From Alloacidobacterium sp035547425 (lineage in GTDB: Bacteria; Acidobacteriota; Terriglobia; Terriglobales; Acidobacteriaceae): DNA of 64,000 nt. Location of the stretch: contig DASZUU010000002.1 of NCBI GenBank assembly GCA_035547425.1, forward strand, positions 62,001 to 126,000, in the 5' to 3' direction. Below, in pieces: positions 16,163 to 27,000 of the stretch. Numbering within the stretch: the first letter of the stretch is position 1; the number at the start of each line of letters is the position of its first letter. The notes beneath the pieces are model-generated. The model was given only the letters and a program-made list of their open reading frames with translations, searched no databases and was not told the DNA's origin. The position numbers and the translations under genes were made by a program.

Positions 16163-17170
16163 TTGGAATTGTGCAGAATTTCGCTGTATACTTTTGTGCA
16201 ACGGCGGTTGCAGACTGCTGTTGAGAGGTGCGTCTTCCCCAGTCAGCGTTTTCAAGCGCTCGGCTTACGACAGACCGGTGCCTTAGCATGGAGAGCGGTC
16301 GCTCGCGTGCTGCGAAGTCCGGTAGACAGCCTCGGCTGCGCCCTCTTTCCTGCTCCATGCCGTCTTTGCGGCGAATCTCTCCTGCGTCTCTCCCGCGTTC
16401 CCATCTGCGATTCCTGCTGGAAACAGCTTCCCGAACAAAATGAGATTTTATGCGGTATCTGCGGCGAAGCCCTTGGGATTCAGGACTTTGGCGAATCGGA
16501 GAGATTGCTCTGCCGGATGTGCCGCGCCGCGGCGCCGCCTTTTGCACGCGCCGTTGCCCATGGACTTTACCAGGGCAAGCTGCGGACGCTGCTGCATCTG
16601 CTGAAATATGACCGAATGGAGCCGATTGCGGCACCCCTGGGACGGCTTCTGGCGCGGCAGGTCCTGAAGATTGAGGCTCTGCCGGAGAAGCTGCTGGTGG
16701 TTTCGGTGCCGCTGTTCAGGGCAAAGCGGCGGCAGCGCGGCTTTAACCAATCTGACGCGCTGGCGGAGGCGACGGTCAGGGCTTTGAGGGGGATGCGTCC
16801 CCAATTGAGTTTGAGGATGGCTGCGGGCGTGCTGGAGCGCCGCCGCGCCACGGAAAGTCAGGCGGGGCTCACTCCGCACCAGCGTCGCGCCAATGTGCGC
16901 GGCGCTTTTTTTGTTTCCGCGCCGGAAAAGGTGAAGGGCGCAGATGTGCTTTTGATCGACGACATTTACACCACGGGAGCGACGGCGAGGGCATGCGCGC
17001 AGGCGCTGCGCAAGGCCGGAGCGGCGAGCGTGCAGGTGGCCACGGTGGCGCGGGCACAGCGGCAGGAGCGGATTCAGCCTGCGGCGAGGCCTGTCGCAGA
17101 GATGCCGATGCACGAGGACGTGGCATTCTGGGATGCGGATTTGGTTCCTGCGGCTCCCGGCGAAGTTTAG
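16163..17170 (+). CDS. ComF-family phosphoribosyltransferase-like protein
   Basis: ComF proteins support DNA uptake and related processes and contain a PRPP-binding domain. The N-terminal zinc-finger-like part has four CxxC pairs (CRLC, CDSC, CGIC, CRMC). The PRTase motif VLLIDDIYTTGATARA is near the C-terminus, with the family stretch AKRRQRGFNQSDALAEA before it. The frame opens with TTG at 16163, directly beside the inverted repeat, giving 335 residues. GTG at 16307 would give about 288 residues and starts close to the first zinc ligands, as in most ComF proteins, so the true start is uncertain. The HNH nuclease follows after 46 bases. Confidence 0.88.
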   Translation: MELCRISLYTFVQRRLQTAVERCVFPSQRFQALGLRQTGALAWRAVARVLRSPVDSLGCALFPAPCRLCGESLLRLSRVPICDSCWKQLPEQNEILCGICGEALGIQDFGESERLLCRMCRAAAPPFARAVAHGLYQGKLRTLLHLLKYDRMEPIAAPLGRLLARQVLKIEALPEKLLVVSVPLFRAKRRQRGFNQSDALAEATVRALRGMRPQLSLRMAAGVLERRRATESQAGLTPHQRRANVRGAFFVSAPEKVKGADVLLIDDIYTTGATARACAQALRKAGAASVQVATVARAQRQERIQPAARPVAEMPMHEDVAFWDADLVPAAPGEV

Positions 17171-17216
17171 CCGAGAGCTGTGCTCATCTGGTCTTGACTG
17201 GAGATTTGGGGGAGAG

Positions 17217-17819
17217 ATGTCCTTGGGAAGAGCCATGATTCACGCACGCAAACAGAAGCACGCTGCTGCTCCGCGCGAAAGCGCGCGGCCGCAGATTGCG
17301 ACCACCATGCAGGCGCCGGTGCTGGTGCTGAATGCGTCCTATGAGCCCATCAACATCTGCGGAGCCAAGCGGGCGCTGGTGCTGGTGCTGAAGGGCGTAG
17401 CTAAAACCGAAGAGGAGCAAGGAGCGATGCTGCATGCGGCGCGAGTGCTGATGCCGCTGCCATCGGTCATCCGCCTGCTCGAATATCGACGTATCCCACA
17501 CCAGACACGGGCTTTATCGCGCAAGAATATCCTGCTGCGCGATCGCAACAGCTGCCAGTACTGCGGCATTGTGCTGCCGGCAGGCGAACTGACACTGGAT
17601 CATGTGATTCCGCGCTCGCGTGGAGGGCTTTCCACCTGGGAGAATCTAGTGGCCTGCTGCCATGCCTGTAACCGCAAGAAAGGAAACCAGTTATTGCATG
17701 AGCTGGAGGATATGAAGCTGATGCGGGAGCCACGTCCGTTTACCCTGCATACCAGCCGCCATATTATGCGGATGATCGGTCACAGCGATCAGAAGTGGCG
17801 GAAGTATCTCTATTATTGA
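17217..17819 (+). CDS. HNH endonuclease
   Basis: About 200 residues, starting at ATG 17217 behind a purine-rich GGGGGAGAG, or at ATG 17235 behind GGGAAG. The HNH fold is evident: CQYCG, then LDHVIPRSRGG with the catalytic His, then CCHACNRKKGN, giving two zinc-binding CxxC pairs. The N-terminal half (VLNASYEPINICGAKRALVLVL) is shared with a broadly conserved stand-alone HNH family of unknown role. It is not part of a visible restriction or phage module. The spacing from comF suggests cotranscription. Confidence 0.9.
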   Translation: MSLGRAMIHARKQKHAAAPRESARPQIATTMQAPVLVLNASYEPINICGAKRALVLVLKGVAKTEEEQGAMLHAARVLMPLPSVIRLLEYRRIPHQTRALSRKNILLRDRNSCQYCGIVLPAGELTLDHVIPRSRGGLSTWENLVACCHACNRKKGNQLLHELEDMKLMREPRPFTLHTSRHIMRMIGHSDQKWRKYLYY

Positions 17820-17994
17820 GACGGGGCTGAAGCCCCTCTGTTTCGGGCAACTTCACCGGGCTAAAGCCCGGTGCTTCTACCTTGTTAGTATTCGTCTAAT
17901 CGATGGAACGAGGCTCTTTTCATCTCCGCGGCCCATCTGTGACCAGCCGAAAAATTCCACCGCCAAGGCGCTAAGAACACCAGGAAAGCTTAGA
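17820..17994. repeat. REP-like element (family B) and family C half copy
   Basis: 17821-17884 is a family B unit: GGGGCTGAAGCCCC, spacer, CACCGGGCTAAAGCCCGGTG and GCTTCTACC. At 17951-17994 is a degenerate half of the family C inverted repeat (ACCGCCAAGGCGCTAAGAAC). The rest of the 350-base gap before gyrB has only the gyrB promoter region. Confidence 0.8.
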
Positions 17995-18084
17995 AGAGCA
18001 TGGCAGGAAAAACCGGAGAGAAGCATGACGCAATGTGCAGGGATTTGAGGGGGGTAAAAGTCGCTCAAAAATGATGCTTTCGCG

Positions 18085-18093
18085 TGCTATAAT
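18085..18093 (+). promoter_or_regulatory. Extended -10 promoter for gyrB
   Basis: TGCTATAAT at 18085-18093 is a perfect extended -10 element (TGn plus TATAAT). The expected -35 position (about 18065) carries no good hexamer, as is common for extended -10 promoters. It would give a leader of about 70 bases before the first gyrB start candidate. Confidence 0.6.
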
Positions 18094-18169
18094 TAAGAAG
18101 AGAATCAGGGCAAAAACCTCTTCGCTATCAATCTGTTAGTCCTAATCAGCCGGTCCGGCTCAAGAGGCG

Positions 18170-20827
18170 ATGAAGGCTTTGCCTTGCCGGAGTTTCATGT
18201 CCACCAAAGAGCTTGCCGTATCAACAACTTCCCCCGATGCTATGAGCACTCCTCCCCAGACGAACGGCCAGAAGAATGCCTATACCAGCGACAATATCAA
18301 GGTGTTGGAAGGGCTGGAAGCCGTCCGCCTGCGTCCGGCCATGTACATTGGCTCGACGGGCGAGATGGGATTGCATCATCTTGTCTACGAGGTCGTCGAT
18401 AACTCGGTTGACGAGGCGCTTGCCGGATTTGCCACCAAAATCGATGTCGTGATCCACGTGGATAATTCGATTACTGTCGTCGATGACGGCCGCGGCATTC
18501 CGGTCGACGAAAAGACGCTGGATAACGGCGAAAAGATGCCGGCGGTGCAGGTGGTGCTGACGAAGCTGCACGCAGGCGGCAAGTTCGATTCCTCAACCTA
18601 CAAGGTTTCCGGCGGCCTGCATGGCGTGGGTGTTTCCTGCGTGAATGCGCTGAGCGAAGAGTTCGATGTCGAAATCTGGCGCGACGGCCACACGTATGAG
18701 CAAGATTATGAGCGCGGCATTCCAGTCTCGAAGCTTCGCCAGGCGGGCACGTCGAAGAAGCGGGGCACGAAGGTGCACTTCCTGCCCGACAAGACGATCT
18801 TTACCGTCACCGAATACAACTGGGACACGCTGGCGCAGCGCCTGCGCGAGCTGGCCTTCCTGAACAAGGGGCTGGAGATCACGCTGACCGACGAGCGAAC
18901 GACCGATCCCAAGACGGGCGAGGCGAAGCGGGTTGAGTTCCGGTATGCGGGCGGTATTGCGGAGTTCATCAAGCACATCAACAAGGGTAAGCAGGTTCTG
19001 CACGACAAGCCGATTGTGATGGAAGCGATGCGCGACGGCGTGGACATGGAAATCGCGCTCCAGTACAACGACAGCTATTCGGAGACGGTTTTTACCTTTG
19101 CCAACAACATCAACACGGTGGACGGCGGCACGCACTTATCCGGTTTTCGTACGGCGCTTACGCGCACCATCAACGCCATCGGGCAGCAGATGGGCCTCTT
19201 CAAGGATGTGAAGGAGAACCTCTCCGGCGACGATGTGCGTGAGGGCATGGTGGCGGTCATCAGCGTAAAGCTGCCGCAGCCGCAGTTTGAAGGACAGACC
19301 AAGGGCAAGCTGAATTCGGATATTGCAGGAACGGTGCAGGCGCTGGTGAACGAGAAGCTGGGCATGTTCCTGGAGCAAAACCCGCAGATTGCCCGCAAGA
19401 TCATCAACAAGGCCATTGACGCCGCGCGCGCGAGAGAGGCGGCGCGCAAGGCCCGCGACCTGACGCGGCGCAAGGGCGCGCTCGACGGCGGCGGATTGCC
19501 GGGCAAGCTGGCTGACTGCAGCGAGCGCCAGCCGGAACGCTGCGAGCTGTACCTGGTCGAGGGCGAATCGGCAGGCGGAACAGCGAAGCAGGGCCGCGAT
19601 CGCCGCTTCCAGGCGATTCTGCCGCTCAAGGGCAAGATTCTCAACGTGGAGAAGGCTCGCTATGACAAGATGCTGGGCCATGAAGAAATCCGCGCCATGA
19701 TTACGGCGCTGGGCACGGGCATCGGCAAGGAAGATTTCGATCCAGCGAAGCTGCGTTACGGCAAGATCATCCTGATGACCGACGCCGATGTGGACGGCTC
19801 GCACATTCGCACGCTGCTGCTGACGTTCTTCTTCCGCCATATGAATGAACTGATCAAGCGCGGCCATGTGTACATTGCGCAGCCGCCGCTTTATCGCATC
19901 AAGAAGGGCAAATTCGAGCAGTACATCAAGGACGATCGCGAGTTTGTGAAGGTGATGGTGAAGCGCGCTTCTGACGGCATGATTGTGCGTCACGGCGAGA
20001 ACGCCACCAAGCTGGAAGGCGCAGCGCTCACCAAGTTCATGGGGCAACTGAATGAGTACCTCGGTTTCTTCGACAAGGTGAACAAGCGCCTGCGCAACGA
20101 TGAGGTCACCGGGCTGTTTGCCAAGCTCTTTGCGCATGAGGGCAAGGAGCCGGCCAAGCGCGCCGACTTTGAAGGCGATGCGTCGAAGGCTCCGGCGAAG
20201 CTGACGGAACTCTACGATGAGCTGAAGAAGATTGAGAAGACCTACCAGTTTAAGGGGCTGGACAAGCCGGTATACGACGAAGAGCACCAGACGTGGTCGC
20301 TCATCTTCCATGATGCGCAGGGCGCGGAACGGAAGATTGACTGGATCTTTGCTTCGGCTCCGGAGACGCGGCAGATGCTGGCCAAGTATTCGCAGATCAA
20401 GGATGCGCTGGAACCGCCGTTCCTGATCGAATACGCGAGCAAGACGGCCGCCGCAGAGCCTGATCCGGAAGAGACGGACGGCGAGACCACTGGCGAGGCG
20501 GAAGCGGGCAAGCCTGCTCCCAAGCGCGTAGGCCGCGCCTCGCATGAGCCGGTGGAGAAGAAGACGCCGCAGGAACTGTTCGAGTATGTGATTGAACAGG
20601 GCCGCCGCGATTATCAGGTGCAGCGCTACAAAGGGCTGGGCGAGATGACAGCAGCGCAGCTCTGGGAGACGACGATGGATCCTGAGCATCGCACGCTACT
20701 CACGGTGAAGCTTGAGGACATTGCCGAGACGGAAACGATCTTCACTACGCTGATGGGCGAAGATGTCGAGGCGCGGCGCAAGTTCATTGAAGATAACGCC
20801 CTCGATGTGAAGAACCTGGATATCTAA
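18170..20827 (+). CDS. gyrB: DNA gyrase subunit B
   Basis: The ATPase and DNA-cleavage subunit of DNA gyrase, which introduces negative supercoils. The GHKL ATPase motifs are clear (LEAVRLRPAMYIG, DNSVDEALAGF, DDGRGIPV, GGLHGVGVSCVNALS). The TOPRIM glutamate motif LVEGESAGG lies near residue 463 and DADVDGSHI near 537. The C-terminal QRYKGLGEM block is also present. At 885 residues it is longer than typical GyrB; the extra sequence is between the TOPRIM domain and the C-terminal block (about residues 655-795) and contains an acidic/Ala-rich linker. Start candidates are ATG 18170, 18197 (behind GGAG) and 18242. No dnaA, recF or gyrA is nearby. Confidence 0.96.
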   Translation: MKALPCRSFMSTKELAVSTTSPDAMSTPPQTNGQKNAYTSDNIKVLEGLEAVRLRPAMYIGSTGEMGLHHLVYEVVDNSVDEALAGFATKIDVVIHVDNSITVVDDGRGIPVDEKTLDNGEKMPAVQVVLTKLHAGGKFDSSTYKVSGGLHGVGVSCVNALSEEFDVEIWRDGHTYEQDYERGIPVSKLRQAGTSKKRGTKVHFLPDKTIFTVTEYNWDTLAQRLRELAFLNKGLEITLTDERTTDPKTGEAKRVEFRYAGGIAEFIKHINKGKQVLHDKPIVMEAMRDGVDMEIALQYNDSYSETVFTFANNINTVDGGTHLSGFRTALTRTINAIGQQMGLFKDVKENLSGDDVREGMVAVISVKLPQPQFEGQTKGKLNSDIAGTVQALVNEKLGMFLEQNPQIARKIINKAIDAARAREAARKARDLTRRKGALDGGGLPGKLADCSERQPERCELYLVEGESAGGTAKQGRDRRFQAILPLKGKILNVEKARYDKMLGHEEIRAMITALGTGIGKEDFDPAKLRYGKIILMTDADVDGSHIRTLLLTFFFRHMNELIKRGHVYIAQPPLYRIKKGKFEQYIKDDREFVKVMVKRASDGMIVRHGENATKLEGAALTKFMGQLNEYLGFFDKVNKRLRNDEVTGLFAKLFAHEGKEPAKRADFEGDASKAPAKLTELYDELKKIEKTYQFKGLDKPVYDEEHQTWSLIFHDAQGAERKIDWIFASAPETRQMLAKYSQIKDALEPPFLIEYASKTAAAEPDPEETDGETTGEAEAGKPAPKRVGRASHEPVEKKTPQELFEYVIEQGRRDYQVQRYKGLGEMTAAQLWETTMDPEHRTLLTVKLEDIAETETIFTTLMGEDVEARRKFIEDNALDVKNLDI

Positions 20828-20839
20828 ACCTTGCGAGAT

Positions 20840-20873
20840 GTGCGGGTTGGCGGAACACTGTCCAACTCCGCAC
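20840..20873 (+). terminator. Possible gyrB terminator hairpin
   Basis: The stem GTGCGG-g-TTGG pairs with CCAA-ct-CCGCAC across an 11-base loop, 12 bases after the gyrB stop. No T-run follows, so intrinsic termination is uncertain. The remaining gap to 21077 holds AT-richer sequence; a TAGAAT hexamer at 21021 is a possible -10 for the next gene but lacks a well-spaced -35. Confidence 0.35.
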
Positions 20874-21077
20874 TAATCCCAAGTGATTACAGGATAGCTC
20901 TCACAACGCTGTCCGTAGCACATTGCGTTCTGCCGCTGTACCATCGATTTTGCTTGTTGTCCGCTCTTTTCCGCCTTATTATAACTGCGCAGTTTTGATT
21001 TCTGCTTGTTGGGCCTGGTGTAGAATCAGCCTGCTTTCTGTTCATGCTGTCACCTCCCGGTATCCTCGAGGTTTTTC

Positions 21078-24000
21078 ATGCGCTCTATAGCCTGCCTGGC
21101 GTCCAAGTTCCTGTTCTGTAATCGTCCACTTCGTCAGCTCCTGCGCAGAACGCACATGCGCACGACGGCTTTTGCCCTTTTTACTACCCTATTTGCCAGC
21201 TCTGCTACTGCATTTGCCGCCAGCCCGACGGTGACCACTTTGGCCATCACCGCGGGCGGCAATACTGTCACTACGGTGCAGACAGGCACGGTAGTCACGT
21301 TGACAGCCACCGTCACCTCCGGATCCACTCTCGTCACCCCGGGGGTAGTCAACTTCTGTGACGCTACGGCCGCCTATTGCGCTGACGTGCACATTGTTGG
21401 CTCGGCACAGCTGACCTCTGCCGGCACTGCGGTCATCCGTTTCCGCCCGGGAACCGGAAGCCACAGCTACAAGGCAGTTTTTGCCGGCACGGGAACCTAC
21501 GCTACCAGCACGTCGACTGCCTCTCCGCTCACGGTGAATGGCAGTTTTCTAACTGCTACTACTCTTCAATCCAGCGGCAATTCAGGCAGTATTTCGGCCA
21601 GTATCGCTGTAAATGGATTGGGCAGCCAGCAGGGCGTTCCGGCAGTCATGCCCTCCGGGACCGTTCAGGTCGTGGACACTTCGAACAGTGACGCGGTGCT
21701 CGCTACCGAGACTCTGACCGCGGGCAGCAGTGCGTTCGCTCTGGTGCCGGGACTTATACCGGGCGGGCCCGGGGGCGCCTGGACTTTGAATGGGATTGCC
21801 GCTGCGGATTTCAATGGCGACGGAATTCCGGATCTGGCCATCGGAGGCAACGATGGTTCGCAATCGAATTACGTTTTGATCTACACGGGCAATGGTGACG
21901 GAACATTTTCGACGGGAAGCGCCGTCCTCGTCAATGCCGGGAATTCTATCTCGGACGTAACAGCAGGCGATTTCAATAACGACGGAATCATGGACCTCGT
22001 GGTCACCACGGCGAATGTTGTGTCATTTCTGCTCGGTAATGGCGATGGAACATTTACCCTCGTACCCTCTACCGTGCCGGTTGGCGGGCTTCCCATCCGC
22101 GCGCAGGTGGCGGACGTCAATAACGACGGCAATGCGGATGTTCTCCTCATGACTTCAACCAGCCCTGACATGATCATTTTTCTAGGCCATGGCGATGGAA
22201 CATTCTCCGCATCCGGCGTCCAGGTGGGGCCGTACACTTACTCCGTTCTGACCGGGTTTGCAGTCGCCGATTTCAATCATGATGGGAATCAGGACCTCGT
22301 GGCGGTATTCTGGGCAGCCGGCAACCCGGATTATGCCCCATTGACCGAAGCCGTAGTGCTCCTCGGCGATGGCAACGGGGGTTTTCCACAGACGTCGGTT
22401 GTCATCTTGAACAATTCAAATAGCCCGGGCGGCGGCGTGGCTACTGGAGACCTGAACGGGGATGGGATACCGGACATGGTGGTGAACGCCGTGGGCAACG
22501 TTTTTAATATCATGCTCGGCAAGGGCGATGGCACATTCACTTATGCCAGCCAGAGCCTGACTGCCCCGACCGGGGGTTTCATCCCGGTGATTGAAGATTT
22601 TAACGGGGATGGGGTTGCAGACGTGGCTCTGTCCGGGAATCCGGCTTCGGTCTATCTCGGCAAGGGAGACGGCACGTTCGCCGCAGCGGTCACGACGAGC
22701 GACAACTTCACCGGCTCTCATACGATCTCGACGGATCTCAATGGCGACGGAATTCCCGATCTCATAAGCGGAACCTCTAATTCCACGAATATTGCAGCAA
22801 CGGTTTTAGCGCAGCTTCAGAATCAGTCCACCGCATCTGCCAACTTCACTGTCACTCCCGGAACCCATAACCTCGTCGCTCAATATGCCGGTGACAGCGT
22901 GTACGCTCCGAGCACGTCCGCGGTCGACGTGGTGAAGTATATTGTTCCCACTTCCCTTACTCTCGCGGCAAACCCGCAATCCGCCCCGGTGGGCCAGCCC
23001 ATCACCCTCACCGCTACGCTCACGCCGAGCACGCAAGGCGACGCTACTACAAACGGGCAGACCATCACATTCTCCATCCCCGGCTCCACCCTCGGCACCG
23101 GGACGCTTTCAAACGGTGTAGCCAGCCTGACTGTCTCCAATCTGCCAATCGGCAATCAAGTAGTTTCAGCGACGTTCACAGGGAACGATCAGTTCGGGGC
23201 CAGCTCCGGATCTGCTACTGTAAACATTCTCAACGGTTCGCAAACGGCCCCCACTATCACCCTGGCGGTCACCGCCGCCGGCAATCCTGTTACTACGATT
23301 ACGCCAGGTACGGTTGTCACGCTGACTGCCACGGTCACCGCCGGTGGGGCACCGGTTTCTCCGGGCCTCGTCAACTTCTGTGACGCCACCGCTAATTACT
23401 GCACGGACATCCACATCATCGGATCGGCACAGCTTACCTCCGCCGGTACGGCTATCGTTCGTGTCCGTCCCGGAGCCGGGAGCCACAGCTACAAGGCGGT
23501 CTTCGTCGGCACTGCGACTTACGGCACCGGCGTCTCAAACACGTCCTCGTTCAGTGTTTCTCCTTATCCGACGATCATGCAGTACTACCTCACCAATTAC
23601 GACGACACCTCCGAGTCGTACACGAACAACGTTCAGGCGCACATAACTGTGACGGGATTGAGCAACCGGGCAAACCTTCCCGGCGCTTCCCCCACAGGGA
23701 CTGTGACACTGACCGATACCACGAATGGAGGCAACACAGTCGTCGGGACACCGCTGCTCACTCCAGGCACCAGCTCTTTCACCACCGTGGGAACTGCCGC
23801 CGGCAAGAACCCGGTGGGCGGTTATTCCGGCGGCATCGCAACAGCGGACTTCAATGGGGACGGAATTCCGGATATCGTCGCGGGAGTCCCAGGACCTTAT
23901 ATAAGTGTCGGCCTTGGGAAGGGCGACGGAAGTTTTACGGATTTAGATCCCATTACCATCCACGCCAGCACCACCGGATGCAGAGTCAGCGGCATCGCGG

Positions 24001-27000
24001 CGGGCGACTTCAATAACGACGGCATTCCGGATCTCGCAGTAGCATCCCCATGCACGGCAACCGGTTCCGGAAACGTGTATATTCTCACGGGCAAAGGCGA
24101 TGGAACCTTCAACCCGGTGTCGTTCACCGCAAACGTTGCCGATATCAACGGAACCATCAAGACTGGGGACTTTAATGGAGACGGCATTGTGGACCTCATT
24201 GCCTTCAGCGAAACCGCCGGAGGCGTGACTTTGCTGGGCCATGGGGACGGCACGTTCCAGACCAAAACCGCCACCATCACCACGGTCGGCACTTATACGG
24301 AGTCGATTGCGGTAGCCGACTTCAATCTCGACGGCAAACAGGATGTGGCAATTACAGCGACCGGCAACGGCAGTTCGAACGTCTTGATGCTATTAGGCAA
24401 CGGCGACGGCACTTTTACGCCTGCATCCCAGCAACCCAGTGTTCCGCTCACTGACGGCGTGGCGGCCGGCGATTTGAACAGCGACGGCGTGCCCGACCTG
24501 GTCGTCGGCACCTCCGGGTATTATGCTATTTTGCTTGGAAAGGGCGACGGAACCTTCTCGCTGTTATCGAAGACGCTTCTCACCTATCACGATGAGGAGA
24601 CATTTCCTCCCGTTATCACCGACATCAATGGAGATGGGATTCCGGACATTGCAGGATTTAATGCTTTTACCATCTACGCCTGGTTCGGAGCGGGCGATGG
24701 TACATTTACGCAGGTTTTACCCACAGACACCAGTATTGGTAACAGCCAGTTCAGCGGTGAGATGGTGTCGGCAGACTTCAATGGCGATGGCGTCCCGGAT
24801 CTCATGGTTAACTACGGCTCGTCTTCAGGTTTTCTTGCGGACGGCATGCTCCTCGAATTCCAGAACCAGTCCACCGCGACCACCAACTTCACCATCTCTC
24901 CGGGAACTCACCATGTCCTTGCCCAATATCCCGGCGATACGAATTGGGCATCGATATCACAGACAGCCAATGTGCAATACCAGTTGCCAACGACCCTGAC
25001 ACTCACCTCGAGCCCAGGGGGCAGCTTTACTGTGGGCGAATCTATTACCTTCACGGCCACAGTCTCGCCCGTCGCGCAGGACGGTGCCAGTACGGATGGC
25101 GGAGTCGTTGACTTTACCTCTAACGGAACGACGCTCGGAACAGGGATTCTCTCGGGGGGTGTCGCCACCTTCACAACTACTTTTGTTCCTGCCGGCTACT
25201 ATCCGGTAACAGCTCAATATACCGGCAGCGATCAGTTTCAACCGTCTAGCCAGGGCTATACATTCGTTATAAATAAATTAACGCCCACACTGGAGTTGAG
25301 CAGCAGTTCTTCATACGTTTCACTCGGCCAGTCTGTCACCCTCACAGCCACCGCCAGCGGCGGATACACCCCGAGCCTGCCGGGAGAGGTCGTTACCTTT
25401 AGTGCCAACGGCGCGCAAATCGGCGCGGCAACCCTGTCTTCCTCGAACGTGGCTACTCTAGTCTGGACGCCAGCGGACACGGGACCGCAGAACATCCTTG
25501 CCGTATCCGGCGGCGACGCCAACAATAACTCCGCTACCTCCAACCATGGATTCGTCACGGTACTCAAGGCGGGTGAGTCAGGATCCAACGTCACGTTGCA
25601 AGTGAACGGCAGCACTACGACGAGTTCGGTGACGGCGGGCAGCCCGGTCACGCTCTCAGCGACGGTCTCCTCGGGCGGCTCCCCGGTTACCGCGGGCACT
25701 GTCCGTTTCTGCGACCTGACGACTCCCACGCAGCTGTGCAGCAACCTTGTGAACGCACCCACAGCGCAGTTGAACGCCAGCGGCGAGGCATCGCTGACTA
25801 CCCGGCTTGGGCCCGGGCAGCATAGCCTGGTCGCCTACTTCAACGGAACATCCACAGCGGGCCTCGCAGCCTCCACTCCGCTTGCCGTAAGCGGCGGCCC
25901 GTTTGCGGCACAGTTAACCCAAACCTGCGAAGTCCAGAACTTCCCGTGGTGTGACGCCTCGTTAACCCTTTCGGCGCCTCTCAAGGCTGTGACACCTACC
26001 GGGAAGGTCAATTTCGTGGATAAATCCGCGTCAGACAATGTAACCGGATCGGCAATACTCTTCATTGGCGGCGAAGTCGATGGATTCCACCGCGGCTTTC
26101 CCCAACACTCCCCGTCGACGACAGGTTCCAAGCCATTCTCCATGGCTAACGCGGACTTTAACCACGATGGCTGGCCCGATCTGGCAGTCACCAATTCCGG
26201 GGATAACACCGTGAGCATTCTGCTCGGTAAGGGAGACGCAACCTTCCAAACCCAGGTGGCATATGCAACCGGAGCCGGTCCCTATGCGGTGGCGGTCGGA
26301 GACTTCAACCATGACGGCAATCCGGACCTGGCAGTAACCAACTTCTCCGGCAACACGGTTTCCATCCTACTCGGCAACGCAGACGGCACCTTCCAGGCGC
26401 AGCACACCTTTGCCACGGGCGGCGGGCCTGTTGCGATAGCAATAAGTGACTTCAATGCCGACGGCCAACTCGATCTGGCCATCGCCAACAATCTCGACAA
26501 TACTGTCTCTATCCTTACCGGCAATGGAGATGGCACCTTCCAGGCGCAGGTCACCTACGCAACCGGAACCGGACCTAACGCAATTGTGACCGCAGATTTC
26601 AATGGAGACCAGGCGGCAGACCTGGCCATCGCCAACAATAGCGATTCCACAATTTCCATCCTGCTCGGCAAAAACGACGGCACCTTCCAGGCGCAGGTTA
26701 CCTACGCGACCGGCGCAGGCCCTGTCGCGATGACCCTGGGCGACTTCGATGGCGATAGCAAAATCGACCTCGCTGTCGCGGACCTGGGCGATGGCACAAT
26801 CAAGGTCTTCCCCGGTGCCGGCGACGGAACCTTCCCGAGCTCCTTCACCGCTTTCACTTTGGAAGGAGCGCAGGCTATCGCCGCGGGAGTCTTCGCCGAC
26901 CAGGGACGCACCGATCTATGGGCGGCCTCTTCCACCAGCACCTATTTCCTTGCGAACAATGGCGGCACATTCACCGGCTACAAACTTAGCACGTCCTCTG

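Noticed and set aside
19136..20689. A 517-codon open frame antisense to gyrB
   Set aside because: Shadow of gyrB codon usage; Leu/Arg-rich with no domain and no promoter or ribosome binding site.
18085..20827. Replication origin next to gyrB
   Set aside because: No dnaA, dnaN or recF and no DnaA-box cluster is present here.
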